From: Brevibacillus sp. JNUCC-41
Lineage (GTDB): Bacteria; Bacillota; Bacilli; Bacillales; DSM-1321
Assembly: GCF_014844095.1 (NCBI RefSeq)
Contig: NZ_CP062163.1
Coordinates: forward strand, 3,939,501 to 4,003,500
Reading direction: 5' to 3'
DNA: 64,000 nucleotides
Position numbers and translations under genes: made by a program. Positions within the stretch are counted from its first letter, which is position 1. Each line of letters begins with the position of its first letter. Of this stretch, positions 26,362-35,895 are shown in pieces. The notes beneath the pieces are model-generated. The model did not search any database. It saw nothing but the letters and a program-made list of their open reading frames with translations, and was not told the DNA's origin.

Positions 26362-27492
26362 ATGAACCCGATTCAATATATTGATCAGCATCAAGAATCA
26401 TTGATAAAGTCCTACCATGACCTGCATTCTTTGGCTGAGCCAAGCTGGCAGGAGGAAAGAACGTCTTGCTATATATTAAATTCTCTTAGGAAAGCGGGAA
26501 TGACCACAAAAACATTTCAGAGCCATCATGGAATCATTGCCGAGATTCCAGGCATCTCAAAAAAGGTTGTGGCATTAAGGGCTGATATGGATGCGCTTGT
26601 TCAGGAAGTAGATGGAGTTGTAAAGGCCAATCATTCATGTGGACATGACGCACATAGCACAATGGTTTTATATACAGCATTGGCCATTGCTTCCAGTGGA
26701 ATCCGGCCTAAACACACTCTCCGATTCATATTTCAGCCTGCGGAAGAAAAAGGAGAAGGCGCTCTTCAAATGATCAATGATGGAGCATTGGAGGATGTTA
26801 CATATTTATTCGGGGTACATGTAAGACCCAGTACGGAGGTTCCTTATATGAAAGCTTCCCCCGTCATTGTCCATGGCTCTGCCGAAACGATAAGGGGAAC
26901 CATCAAAGGTTTACAAGCCCATGCATCCCGACCGCAAGATGGAATAAATGTCATCGAGGCAGCAGCTTTGCTTATCCAAAAATTACAGCAGATTAATCTA
27001 GTTACCGAAACTCCTTATTCCATCAAAATGACTCAATTTCAAACAAACAACAATGCATCAAACGTTATCCCGGAAACAGCTGTCTTTGCAATTGATGCCA
27101 GAGCTCAATCAAATGATGTAATGAATGAACTAAACCGCTTATCAGAGGAAGCTTTTGACCAGACAATGCAACAAACTGAAACATCCATCTCCTGGTCTGC
27201 GGAAGAATTCGTCCCAGCTGCGAGTTTGCATGAAAAAGCCATAAAGCTGGCTGAGGCCGCCATTGGAGATATCCTTGGGAGGGAAAATGTCGCTCCAGTC
27301 TGCATTTCTCAAGGAGGAGAGGATTTTCATTTTTATACAGCCAAAAATCCTGATATAACAGCAACCATGATAGGGTTAGGCTGCGATTTAACGCCTGGTC
27401 TGCACCATCCGGATATGAAGTTTAATTTGCAAGCACTAATTTATGGAACGAAAATTTTAATTAACACAGTAATGTTGGCGGCAGGAGAATAA
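26362..27492 (+). CDS. M20 family deacylase, predicted N-succinyl/N-acyl-L-amino acid hydrolase
   Basis: A 376-residue metallohydrolase with VVALRADMDALVQE, SCGHDAHST, FIFQPAEEKGEGA and the lid segment LQAHASRPQDGIN; the last metal site lies in CISQGGEDFHFY. The AAGGAGGGGG ribosome site precedes ATG 26362. In the Geobacillus D- to L-amino acid pathway an M20 hydrolase takes the succinyl group off the N-succinyl-L-amino acid; the racemase and acyltransferase for that pathway lie in the same operon here (30101 and 29163). That role is therefore the best reading, though acyl specificity is not visible. Confidence 0.85.
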   Translation: MNPIQYIDQHQESLIKSYHDLHSLAEPSWQEERTSCYILNSLRKAGMTTKTFQSHHGIIAEIPGISKKVVALRADMDALVQEVDGVVKANHSCGHDAHSTMVLYTALAIASSGIRPKHTLRFIFQPAEEKGEGALQMINDGALEDVTYLFGVHVRPSTEVPYMKASPVIVHGSAETIRGTIKGLQAHASRPQDGINVIEAAALLIQKLQQINLVTETPYSIKMTQFQTNNNASNVIPETAVFAIDARAQSNDVMNELNRLSEEAFDQTMQQTETSISWSAEEFVPAASLHEKAIKLAEAAIGDILGRENVAPVCISQGGEDFHFYTAKNPDITATMIGLGCDLTPGLHHPDMKFNLQALIYGTKILINTVMLAAGE

Positions 27493-27528
27493 AATTTTTT
27501 ACTAAAAAAATTAATGAAGGGGTGTTTT

Positions 27529-29013
27529 ATGGAAAATACCGCACAAACATCACAAACCGGGGACCAAACAGCTACTGATGGAAAACAACTGGAGCGCAAA
27601 CTCAAACCAAGGCATCTTTCCATGATTGCAATTGGCGGAACCATTGGAACGGGGCTATTTTTAGCAAGCGGTTCCATTATACATACTGCGGGTCCCGGAG
27701 GAGCTGTAGCTGCCTATCTAATTGCCGGAATCATGGTTTATTTCCTGATGACAAGCCTAGCCGAAATGGCTGCCCTGATTCCTATTACAGGCTCTTTTAG
27801 TACCTATACATCAAGGTTTGTCGATCCAGCTTTAGGATTTGCGATCGGATGGAACTATTGGTATAACAACGCAATCGTAGTCGCGTTGGAATTGGCGGCT
27901 TCCTCCCTGATCATGAAATATTGGCTGCCTTCTGTTCCAGGCATCATTTGGAGCGCATTATTTCTTGCCCTCATATTTGGCCTGAATATTTTATCGGTAA
28001 AAGGATATGGTGAATCCGAATTCTGGTTTGCCATTATAAAGGTTTTGACGATTATCATTTTTATAGTAGTGGGGTTATTAATGATTGTAGGAATCATGGG
28101 AGGGGATGCCGTAGGTTTTGAAAATATCACCAAAGGAGAGGCACCGTTTAAAGGAGGTTTTTTATCCGTTATAAGTGTCTTTATGGTGGTTGGATTTGCC
28201 TTCCAAGGCACCGAGCTAGTAGGAATTGCGGCCGGCGAGAGTGAAAATCCGAGAAAAAATATACCCAAGGCCATTAAGCAAATCTTCTGGAGACTGCTCT
28301 TGTTCTATGTATTGGCGATCATCGTGATTGGATTTTTAATCAGCTATAATGATCCGCGCTTGTTAAGCTCGGATATAGAAGATATTGCGGTAAGTCCCTT
28401 CACTTTAGTTTTTCAAAACGCAGGACTTGCGATCGCTGCATCGGTCATGAATGTGGTCATTCTTACTTCTGTTCTTTCTGCAGGCAATTCCGCCATGTAT
28501 GGGGCTTCTCGCGTCCTTTGGGTGCTGGCGAAAGAAGGCAAAGCCCCTTCGTTTCTAAAAAAAGTGAATTCAGGCGGCATTCCAGTTAACGCTGTGTACT
28601 TTTCTACCATCGTTGGGATGGCAGCTTTCCTGACCTCTTTTTTCGGAGAAGGCACGATTTATACTTGGTTATTGAATGCTGCAGGATTATCCGGCTTTTT
28701 ATCCTGGTTAGGAATTTCGATTACACATTATCGATTCCGAAAGGCATACATTGCACAAGGAAGAGATTTGAAAGATTTGCCTTATGTATCAAAATGGTAC
28801 CCATTCGGTCCAATATTAGCGACAATTTTATGTGTTACGGCTATCCTGGGACAAAATTACTCTGCTTTTTTCGGCCCTGAGATCGACTGGTATGGAATTT
28901 TAATTTCTTATATCGGGCTTCCTTTATTTTTCCTGGCTTTTCTAGGTTATAAAATCGTAAAGCGAACAAAAATGATTCCAATGCAAGAGGCTGATTTCAG
29001 CAAAGTGGAATAA
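27529..29013 (+). CDS. Amino acid permease, APC superfamily (LysP-like)
   Basis: A 494-residue protein with twelve hydrophobic helices. The substrate-binding motif of helix 1 is IAIGGTIGTGLFLASG, and helix 6 has GFAFQGTELVGIAAGESENP; both are typical of the amino acid transporter (AAT) group. ATG 27529 follows AAGGGGTG; the ATG at 27514 lies before it. In the operon it would import the (D-)amino acid that the acyltransferase, racemase and deacylase convert to the L-form. Confidence 0.9.
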   Translation: MENTAQTSQTGDQTATDGKQLERKLKPRHLSMIAIGGTIGTGLFLASGSIIHTAGPGGAVAAYLIAGIMVYFLMTSLAEMAALIPITGSFSTYTSRFVDPALGFAIGWNYWYNNAIVVALELAASSLIMKYWLPSVPGIIWSALFLALIFGLNILSVKGYGESEFWFAIIKVLTIIIFIVVGLLMIVGIMGGDAVGFENITKGEAPFKGGFLSVISVFMVVGFAFQGTELVGIAAGESENPRKNIPKAIKQIFWRLLLFYVLAIIVIGFLISYNDPRLLSSDIEDIAVSPFTLVFQNAGLAIAASVMNVVILTSVLSAGNSAMYGASRVLWVLAKEGKAPSFLKKVNSGGIPVNAVYFSTIVGMAAFLTSFFGEGTIYTWLLNAAGLSGFLSWLGISITHYRFRKAYIAQGRDLKDLPYVSKWYPFGPILATILCVTAILGQNYSAFFGPEIDWYGILISYIGLPLFFLAFLGYKIVKRTKMIPMQEADFSKVE

Positions 29014-29162
29014 TTTCTTTTGTAAAAAAAGTAGAAATATATTTTTAGAACATAAATGATTGCTCCAGTGCCTAGTAACGACAAGCCGTCGGCTGTGGAA
29101 ATTATTTGTTCATCTTATGTTGCGGTGATCAATGCGCTTGAGCTTTTCCTAGGAGGTTGGAC

Positions 29163-29993
29163 ATGACGAAAACACAGGAAATTGCAATTCGCTCTCTTCA
29201 TCGAATTGAAGAGCTAGAGGACGTAAGAAAGCTAGAATCCGACATTTGGGGAGAAAACGACTCAATTCCCACACACCAAACCATCACAGCTGTAAAAAAC
29301 GGTGGTTTGGTTCTAGGAGCATATTGCGAGGAGAAGCTTATTGGATTTCAGTATAGCTTTCCGGGATTCAATGGGCAAACAGCCTATCTTTGTTCACATA
29401 TTCTAGGAATAGATGAGCAATTTCGCAACAAAGGAATAGGGGAGAAGTTAAAGTTAGCCCAACGTGAAGAAGCATTAAAGCTCGGCTTTTCCCTTATTAC
29501 CTGGACTTACGATCCTTTGGAAAGTATTAATGGGTATTTGAATATAGCCAAGCTTGGTGGGGTCTGTTCCACATATATCGCAAACTGCTATGGTGAAATG
29601 GAAGATCTTTTAAACAGCGGAATTCCATCTGACCGCCTTCTTGTCGAATGGCATATTGGTAAAAAGGAGACAACGGATTCTAGTGGACGTGGAATTCCGC
29701 TGGACTTTGCGATAGAAAACTCGCTTATTCAATGGGAGACCAATGAAAAGGGATTGCCTGTTCCATCCTTCACTCTTCCGCTGCCTGAACAAAATTGGGA
29801 TACAGCTTTTGTGGCCATTCCAAAGGACTTCAGGACAATAAGGGTCACAAATAGTCAAGCAGCCACTGAATGGCGGATGAGAACCAGGGACACATTTACC
29901 GATTTATTTCAGCAAGGATGGGAGGTAACAGATTTTATAAAGGGTTCCATGACGGAAATTCCCGTTCAGTTTTATGTGCTGACAAGGAAATAA
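29163..29993 (+). CDS. GNAT acyltransferase, predicted D-amino acid N-succinyltransferase
   Basis: A 276-residue protein. ATG 29163 is six bases after AGGAGG; the TTG at 29157 is in the spacer. The acyl-CoA binding motif A is SHILGIDEQFRNKGIGEKLK, followed by a second motif with TWTYDPLESINGYLNIAKLG. A family of such proteins is encoded beside N-succinylamino acid racemase and attaches succinyl from succinyl-CoA to D-amino acids in the known irreversible D- to L-conversion. The C-terminal 110 residues form a second domain of no clear fold. Gene context, more than sequence, gives the function. Confidence 0.78.
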   Translation: MTKTQEIAIRSLHRIEELEDVRKLESDIWGENDSIPTHQTITAVKNGGLVLGAYCEEKLIGFQYSFPGFNGQTAYLCSHILGIDEQFRNKGIGEKLKLAQREEALKLGFSLITWTYDPLESINGYLNIAKLGGVCSTYIANCYGEMEDLLNSGIPSDRLLVEWHIGKKETTDSSGRGIPLDFAIENSLIQWETNEKGLPVPSFTLPLPEQNWDTAFVAIPKDFRTIRVTNSQAATEWRMRTRDTFTDLFQQGWEVTDFIKGSMTEIPVQFYVLTRK

Positions 29994-30100
29994 GCAGGTG
30001 GATTTTAATAGCGTAACTTCAGGCTGCTGTCAGCCTATTTAATAAAAAATTGGTAAGACTGTGTCTTTTAATAGTTTTATCACAAAAGGAGAATTTCCAA

Positions 30101-31216
30101 GTGAAAATTAAACAAGTTATTCTAAGGCATCTTAAACTGGACTTGCTTGAACCTTTTACAACTAGCTTTGGGACAGAATACAATAGGGATTTCATCCTTG
30201 TAGAAGCAAAAAGCGATGATGGCATTTCCGGTTGGGCTGAATCTGTTGCGATGCTTGACCCCCTGTATAATGAAGAGACCTTAAAAACAAACTGGCATAT
30301 ACTCGAGGATTATCTAATTCCAATTATCCTTAAAAATGAAATCAAGCATCCGGATGAACTCTCTGAAAAATATTTCTCCCATATACGCGGTAATTATATG
30401 GCAAAAGCCGCTTTAGAGGGTGCTGTTTGGGATCTGTATGCGAAAAAGCAAGGTGCTTCCCTCTCAAGTGTGATAGGTGGAACAAAAAAGAATATTGAAG
30501 TGGGGGTAAGCATCGGAATAAAGGACTCGATCGATTCGACCCTGGATATGATTGAAGCACGTCTCGGTGAAGGCTATAAACGCTTTAAACTAAAAATCAA
30601 ACCGGGCTGGGATGTTGAATTAATAGACAAGGTCCGAAAAGTATATCCGGAAATCCCGCTCATGGCAGATGCAAATTCAGCTTATACCTTACAAGATATA
30701 GACCGGCTATCCGCCTTGGATGACTATAAATTAATGATGATTGAACAGCCGCTTGCCCATAACGATATCATTGACCATGCAGATTTACAGTCAAGGTTAA
30801 AAACACCTATTTGCCTGGACGAAAGCATTCACTCCTTAGAGGATGCAAGGAAAGCTATTAAATTGGGCAGCTGTAAAATCATTAATATTAAGATTGGCCG
30901 TGTCGGAGGTTTGACTGAATCCAAGAAAATCCATGATTTATGTCTTGAACATGAAATTCCGCTATGGTGTGGGGGTATGCTGGAATCAGGCATTGGAAGA
31001 GCGCATAATATTGCCATCACTTCACTGCCAAACTTTACTCTTCCGGGAGATACCGCTGCTTCCTCCCTCTACTGGGCAGAAGATATCATTGACCCTGAAG
31101 TTGCAGTGGAAAAAGGAATGATCAAAGTTCCGGAATTGCCAGGAATCGGCTATGAACCAAGCATTGAAAAAATCAATAAGTATACTATACACAGTCAAAC
31201 ATATCATTTAAGTTAG
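30101..31216 (+). CDS. N-succinylamino acid racemase / o-succinylbenzoate synthase family
   Basis: A 371-residue enolase-superfamily enzyme, starting at GTG 30101 nine bases after AAAAGGAG. Catalytic KxK is in [12 protein letters not shown]; metal ligands are the Asp in LMADANSAY, the Glu in MIEQPL and the Asp in CLDESI; the second base Lys is in [10 protein letters not shown]. Members act as NSAR, as MenC, or as both. No menaquinone genes lie nearby, while an M20 deacylase, an amino acid permease and a GNAT transferase do, so racemisation of N-succinyl amino acids is the likely role. It is the last gene of the operon. Confidence 0.88.
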   Translation: MKIKQVILRHLKLDLLEPFTTSFGTEYNRDFILVEAKSDDGISGWAESVAMLDPLYNEETLKTNWHILEDYLIPIILKNEIKHPDELSEKYFSHIRGNYMAKAALEGAVWDLYAKKQGASLSSVIGGTKKNIEVGVSIGIKDSIDSTLDMIEARLGEGYKRFKLKIKPGWDVELIDKVRKVYPEIPLMADANSAYTLQDIDRLSALDDYKLMMIEQPLAHNDIIDHADLQSRLKTPICLDESIHSLEDARKAIKLGSCKIINIKIGRVGGLTESKKIHDLCLEHEIPLWCGGMLESGIGRAHNIAITSLPNFTLPGDTAASSLYWAEDIIDPEVAVEKGMIKVPELPGIGYEPSIEKINKYTIHSQTYHLS

Positions 31217-31358
31217 AAAAATATGCTGACAGGCAAGAATCCAGCACATGCAGAATGGGTGATGACCACCGCAACTTCAGCGACAAATCATCAAGGTCAA
31301 AAACATGGTGTTCAAGTTTTGTATGCAGCGGATAATATCTTACACTGCTTTGGCCATT

Positions 31359-31392
31359 AAACTGGTAGATCATATTGTCTGCCAGTTTAATT
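31359..31392 (+). terminator. Hairpin/terminator after the racemase gene
   Basis: AAACTGGTAGA pairs with TCTGCCAGTTT (one wobble pair) around a nine-base loop. The tail is only weakly T-rich. Confidence 0.55.
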
Positions 31393-31463
31393 GAAGATTG
31401 AACGAATAAATGTTGACGTATTCATAAATATCGTCGCACGAAACTCTCTTATAGATAAAGAAC

Positions 31464-31498
31464 AAGGAAGGGTTTGCACCTTCCTTTTATACTTTTTT
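31464..31498 (+). terminator. Rho-independent terminator
   Basis: AAGGAAGG (31464-31471) and CCTTCCTT (31479-31486), then TTATACTTTTTT. It isolates the racemase operon from the quinone locus. Confidence 0.8.
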
Positions 31499-31638
31499 GG
31501 GAAAAAATCATCAAATGGGTCCATTGGAATTGGCCGATATGGTTGGCAGGGATTGTTGTCGCTTTAAACAGTTTTCTGAAGGAATTACCTTGAGAAGACC
31601 GGAACCAGGAAGGTTAATTCAATAAAGTAAAAAGGTTA

Positions 31639-31684
31639 TTGACAAAAAAAATATAAGCATTATTATTATCTCATATTCAAGATA
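31639..31684 (+). promoter_or_regulatory. Sigma-A promoter with MhqR-like operator
   Basis: TTGACA (31639-31644) and TATTAT (31661-31666) are 16 bases apart. Directly behind, TATCTCATATTCAAGATA (31667-31684) is an imperfect copy of the perfect 18-bp palindrome at 32093-32110. A further half site, AATTCGAGAT, lies at 31689-31698. This is the expected control region of the marR gene, now decayed. Confidence 0.7.
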
Positions 31685-31715
31685 ATTTAATTCGAGATTT
31701 TATAGGGGGAAGTAA

Positions 31716-32074
31716 ATGGAGAGGAAATGCAACAATTTGTCTGATATTAATGCAAACATCTAAAGCAATTCATGATCGAATAAAGCAAGAAATGAAAAAA
31801 AACAATTCAGCAAATTGGAAACTGCATACTGATTTCAAGTGGTTCGATGACCTATGTTATAGATAAGCTAGAACAAATAGGTGTTTTTAAGCAGAAATGC
31901 CTGTCCAGGTGACCGCCGTATGATACATGTTAGATTCACTGATGATGGAAATGAACTGATGAATGAAATCATGCCGAAATATAATGAGTTAGTTGATGAT
32001 ATGTTTGATTCATTAAATTCTGGTGAGGCAGAGACATTGTGAACCTTTTGAAGAAAGTAAGGAATGAAGTTTAA
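31716..32074 (+). pseudogene. Decayed MarR-family regulator (MhqR-like)
   Basis: The remains of a MarR gene in several frames. An early frame stops after a few codons; MQTSKAIHDRIKQEMKKNN is followed by a break; ISSGSMTYVIDKLEQIGV (recognition helix and following turn) then KQKCLSR runs into a TGA at about 31910; a shifted frame continues GDRRMIHVRFTDDGNELMNE (the wing with the DRR signature), then MFDSLNSGEAETL to another TGA, and NLLKKVRNEV in a third frame. A large part of the first helices is missing. The gene cannot make a repressor, unlike the flanking operators, which are intact. Confidence 0.8.
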
Positions 32075-32092
32075 AGTGTTTTTTTGTAATGA

Positions 32093-32110
32093 TATCTCGA
32101 ATTCGAGATA
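32093..32110 (+). promoter_or_regulatory. MhqR-type operator, perfect palindrome
   Basis: TATCTCGAATTCGAGATA is an 18-bp perfect palindrome, 24 bases before the DoxX gene. It matches the operator type known for the B. subtilis MhqR repressor, which controls azoreductase and ring-cleavage dioxygenase genes in response to quinones. Confidence 0.75.
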
Positions 32111-32133
32111 AAAATATTAAGGGGGATTTTACT

Positions 32134-32532
32134 ATGATAAATATAGGTTTATTAATAATTCGTTTGGTAATTGGTTTATTGTTCATTGGGCACGGTGCTC
32201 AAAAGTTGTTTGGTTGGTTCGGTGGCCATGGATTGAAAGGAACAGGTGGATGGTTTGAATCCATTGGCATGAAGCCAGGAGTAACCATGGCTCTTTTCGC
32301 AGGGGTAGCAGAACTTATTGGGGGACTTTTGTTTGCTTTAGGTCTATTAACGCCACTTGCAGGAATTATGATTGCGGGAACAATGATAATGGCTATCGTA
32401 AAAGTGCATGCTCCAAATGGATTATGGGCAACAGCTAATGGATATGAATACAACTTAACGTTGCTTGCAGTTGCTATCGGTATAGCTTTGGTCGGTCCGG
32501 GTCAATATGCTTTAGATCCATTTTTATTCTAA
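32134..32532 (+). CDS. mhqP: DoxX-family membrane protein (MhqP-like)
   Basis: A 132-residue protein with four hydrophobic helices and the DoxX start pattern RLVIGLLFIGHGAQKLFGWFGG, then LFAGVAELIGGLLFALGLLTPLA. ATG 32134 follows GGGGGA. In B. subtilis the MhqR regulon holds a DoxX-like gene (mhqP) next to a dioxygenase (mhqO), as here. The role in quinone or electrophile resistance is only known from regulation. Symbol by context. Confidence 0.8.
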   Translation: MINIGLLIIRLVIGLLFIGHGAQKLFGWFGGHGLKGTGGWFESIGMKPGVTMALFAGVAELIGGLLFALGLLTPLAGIMIAGTMIMAIVKVHAPNGLWATANGYEYNLTLLAVAIGIALVGPGQYALDPFLF

Positions 32533-32784
32533 AATACCTCAAATTAAAGATTATTTAAATTTAAAATAAAATATTCGACATGTGTTTGCCATTTTAAATG
32601 GGCAAAATAAGGTAACTGGAACAAATAATCCATTAATATCACCATTGAAATCAGTCGAACGCAACGTTATTGGAAAATTACAGGGTGGATTTTGAGATTC
32701 ATTGGGAAAATAGGGAACATCAATTGACCATTGAAGGATTGAAACCGCAGCTGAGTGGTATACAAATATTGTGACAGGAGTGAA
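32533..32784. other. Intergenic region, possible remnant
   Basis: No intact gene. A frame near 32675-32760 (ENREHQLTIEGLKPQLSG) looks partly coding and may be the trace of a lost gene. No terminator is evident, so transcription may continue into the dioxygenase genes. Confidence 0.3.
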
Positions 32785-33757
32785 ATGAGAAGGACTCTTA
32801 GGACTACATCATGTATCGATATTAACAGGAAAAGCGGAAAAAAATTATGAATTTTATACAAAAATTTTAGGAATGAGATTGGTAAAGAAAACGGTTAACC
32901 AAGATAATACAGAATCCTATCACCTATTCTATGCTGACGCGGAAGGAACCCCAGGAACTGAAGTTACGTTCTTTGACATTCCTCATCTTGGGCAAACATA
33001 CAGGGGAACTTCAGATATTTCTACCGTATCACTAAGGGCTAGGAAGTCAGATTCATTGTTATTTTGGAAAGAACGTTTTAAACAATTTGGGGTTGAACAT
33101 GATGATATTCAAAAAAGAGCAAATCGTGAAACATTGGCTTTCAGAGATTTCGAGGGGACTCGCTTAATACTGGTAGCCGATAACGGTGAAAAAGGTGTGA
33201 GAGCGGGTATTCCTTGGAAAAAGGATGACATTCCACTGGAACACGCCATTATTGGTTTAGGACCTGTTACCCTTACAGTCGCAATTGCAGAACCAACGAT
33301 TGGTGTTTTAACAGAAGTTATGGGTTTTCGATTTACCGGTTCTTATCCTTCACTTGAAGGGGAGTATCCAGATATATTGATTTATGCAACGGGTGAAGGC
33401 GGCAGCGGTACGGAAGTTCATATTGAAACAAGACCCGATTTGCCAAGAGTCCGCTTAGGTCGTGGAGGTGTTCACCATGTTGCCTTCCGTGTTCCGAATG
33501 AGGAAGAATATGATCAATGGGCAGAGCGTTTGAAAGAATACAGCTTATCGAATTCAGGGAAAGTGGAACAGTATTACTTCAAGGCATTATATTTCAGGGA
33601 ACCCAATGGTATATTATTTGAATTATCAACGGATACACCAGGATTTGCGACAGATGAACCAATGGAAACAATGGGGGAAAAACTATCACTTCCACCATTT
33701 TTGGAGCCAAATCGCAAAGAGATCGAAGAAAAATTGCGACCTTTAATCTTAAATTAA
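32785..33757 (+). pseudogene. Ring-cleavage dioxygenase (MhqO/MhqE family) with 5' frameshift
   Basis: The body reads as a glyoxalase/extradiol dioxygenase of two repeated modules, ending with GGVHHVAFRVPNEEEYDQW and LFELSTDTPGF. Its N-terminal module with GLLGLHHVSILTGKAEKNYE starts at 32792, but the only start with a ribosome site, ATG 32785 after GGAG, is one base out of frame, and an in-frame TGA sits at 32786. Starting at ATG 32873 gives 294 residues but drops the first metal-binding His-His. A single inserted base near 32790 explains this. It is 60-70% alike by eye to the next gene (MRLVKKTVNQD, LSLPPFLEP). Confidence 0.7.
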
Positions 33758-33775
33758 ATCTTGGAGGAATATATA

Positions 33776-34753
33776 ATGAACGGTCTAAAAGGAATACACC
33801 ATGTAACAGCTATTACAAGTAGTGCAGAAAAGAATTATGAATTTTTCACTTTTGTTTTAGGTATGCGTTTAGTTAAAAAAACGGTAAATCAAGATGATAT
33901 TCAAACCTATCATTTATTCTTTGCAGATGATAAAGGCAGCGCAGGCACAGACATGACTTTCTTTGATTTCCCCGGCATTCCTAAAGGCGTACATGGTACA
34001 AACGAGATTTCAAAGACATCTTTCCGTGTACCGAGTGATGAATCATTAAACTATTGGGTAAAACGTTTTGATCGTTTAGAAGTCAAACATACTGGCATCA
34101 AAGAGCAATTTGGCAAGAAAACCCTCTCTTTCATTGATTTTGATGATCAGCAATATCAATTGATTTCAGATGAATTCAACAAAGGGGTGGAATCTGGAAC
34201 ACCATGGCAAAAAGGTCCAATTCCACTGGAATATGCAATTACTGGTTTAGGACCGATTTTTGTCCGTATTTCGAACTTTGATTACTTTAAAGAAATGATG
34301 GAAAAAGTTCTATTATTTAAAGAGACTGATAAAGAAGGATCATTTCATTTATTTGAAGTGGGGGAAGGCGGGAATGGTGCCTCGGTCATTGTAGAATATA
34401 ATGCCATTCTTCCTGAAGCCCGGCAAGGTTTTGGTACGGTTCACCATGCGGCATTACGTGTAGAAGATCGCTCTGTATTAGAAGAATGGATTGAACGGAT
34501 GAATAGTTTTGGGTTCCATACATCCGGTTATGTAAACCGTCACTTTTTTGAGTCATTATACGCAAGAGTTGCACCGCAAATTTTATTTGAGTTTGCTACA
34601 GATGGTCCCGGTTTCATGGGAGATGAACCTTATGAAACCCTTGGTGAAAAATTATCTTTACCTCCATTCTTAGAGCCTAAACGTACAGAAATAGAAAAAT
34701 TAGTTCGCCCAATTGAAACAGTGAGAAGTACAAAGGAATTCATCAAAGAATAA
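33776..34753 (+). CDS. mhqO: Ring-cleavage dioxygenase (MhqO/MhqE family)
   Basis: A 325-residue two-module glyoxalase/dioxygenase. Metal ligands lie in GLKGIHHVTAIT at the start and FGTVHHAALRV in the second module, with the Glu in ILFEFATDGPG. ATG 33776 follows TTGGAGG. It is a tandem paralogue of the preceding, frameshifted gene and probably the working copy. Known MhqO/MhqE proteins are thought to open hydroquinone or catechol rings and protect against quinones. The symbol is by family and context; MhqE is equally possible. Confidence 0.82.
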   Translation: MNGLKGIHHVTAITSSAEKNYEFFTFVLGMRLVKKTVNQDDIQTYHLFFADDKGSAGTDMTFFDFPGIPKGVHGTNEISKTSFRVPSDESLNYWVKRFDRLEVKHTGIKEQFGKKTLSFIDFDDQQYQLISDEFNKGVESGTPWQKGPIPLEYAITGLGPIFVRISNFDYFKEMMEKVLLFKETDKEGSFHLFEVGEGGNGASVIVEYNAILPEARQGFGTVHHAALRVEDRSVLEEWIERMNSFGFHTSGYVNRHFFESLYARVAPQILFEFATDGPGFMGDEPYETLGEKLSLPPFLEPKRTEIEKLVRPIETVRSTKEFIKE

Positions 34754-35182
34754 ATGGGAAAATATTAAACGAAACAGATATTTACGAAGAAAAGTGGAAA
34801 ACTTTCGCTAAGCAACTTGATTGTGATGCAATGTACTTAAATTAAAGCAGGTCAGTTTAAGGGTATATTTGAATGATCTATCTTTTGTTTAAAAAAACAT
34901 AATTTTCCATATGCGCATATTCATGAAGATTTCAACAAGGCTAATCAAAAACCGTTGTAACACTTAAATTTATCTTGAGAATTGCTAAATAACAAACAAA
35001 ATCAAATATAGCTTTAAATAAAGTGTATACAAAATTACCGGATAAACTCAGATTTATGGTAAGAATCCATTTTGAAAAATGATTAATCAAAATGGATTTT
35101 ATCTAGCAAATAATATTTATGCCTATGCTGAGGGATACTATCAGAAATAAAGAAGATATCTGCATTAAAGAAGGTGTAATTT
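34754..35182. other. Intergenic region with a terminator-like hairpin
   Basis: AATCCATTTT (35064-35073) and AAAATGGATT (35089-35098) form a stem near the right end. A short frame at about 34775-34842 (IYEEKWKTFAKQLDCDAMYLN) may be a remnant. No MhqR-like palindrome is seen before the WrbA gene. Confidence 0.35.
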
Positions 35183-35842
35183 ATGGGATTTTTAAACAAA
35201 TTATTCGGTAAATCAAAGGAGATGGAAAATATGTCAAACGTTAAATTAGCAGTGGTATTTTACAGTATGGGTGGAACAAATTTTCAATTAGCAAAATGGG
35301 CTGAAGAAGGAGCAAAAGAAGTGGGTGCTGAAGTGAAAGTATTAAAAGTACAAGAATTAGCTCCTGAATCTGTTATTGAAGGAAATGAAGTATGGAAAGC
35401 AACTGTCGAAGCAACAAAAGACGTTCCAGTCGCAACATCAGCTGACCTAGAATGGGCAGATGCTATTATCTTCAGTGTCCCAACACGTTTTGGGAATATG
35501 CCATCACAAATGAAACAATTCCTCGATATCCAAGGTGGGCTTTGGGCAAGCGGTAAGACAGTGAATAAAGTAGTAAGTGCAATGACTTCTGCACAAAACC
35601 CACATGGTGGTCAAGAAGCTACATTGTTATCCTTATACACTTCTATGATGCACTGGGGTGCTATCATTGCTACTCCTGGTTATTCGGATCCGGTACTATT
35701 TGGTGCAGGCGGAAATCCATATGGAACAAGTGTAACAGTCGGACAAGATGGTAAGATGATTGAGGATGTTAAAGATGCTGTAAAACATCAAGCTAAACGT
35801 ACAGTTACAGTTGCGGAATGGGTTAAAAAAGGTAATCAATAA
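35183..35842 (+). CDS. WrbA-like NAD(P)H:quinone oxidoreductase (flavodoxin fold)
   Basis: A 219-residue FMN protein. The phosphate loop is in VFYSMGGTNFQLAKW after residue 25, and the WrbA signature IFSVPTRFGNMPSQMKQFLD and the MTSAQNPHGGQE loop are clear. The first 18 residues (MGFLNKLFGKSKEME) are a basic, amphipathic extension not usual in WrbA. Two-electron reduction of quinones avoids semiquinone radicals, which fits its place after the dioxygenases. The ribosome site is AGAAGGTG. Confidence 0.88.
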   Translation: MGFLNKLFGKSKEMENMSNVKLAVVFYSMGGTNFQLAKWAEEGAKEVGAEVKVLKVQELAPESVIEGNEVWKATVEATKDVPVATSADLEWADAIIFSVPTRFGNMPSQMKQFLDIQGGLWASGKTVNKVVSAMTSAQNPHGGQEATLLSLYTSMMHWGAIIATPGYSDPVLFGAGGNPYGTSVTVGQDGKMIEDVKDAVKHQAKRTVTVAEWVKKGNQ

Positions 35843-35859
35843 ATATATTCCAAATATAT

Positions 35860-35895
35860 AAAGAGTCAATTGGTTATTGATTGGCTCTTTAATTT
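35860..35895 (+). terminator. Terminator of the WrbA-like gene
   Basis: AAAGAGTCAAT (35860-35870) pairs with ATTGGCTCTTT (35880-35890), with one G-T pair, around a nine-base loop. Confidence 0.75.

Noticed and set aside
27065..27364. - strand frame of 99 codons in the M20 gene
   Set aside because: Antisense to a well-supported M20 gene, without start site or motif.
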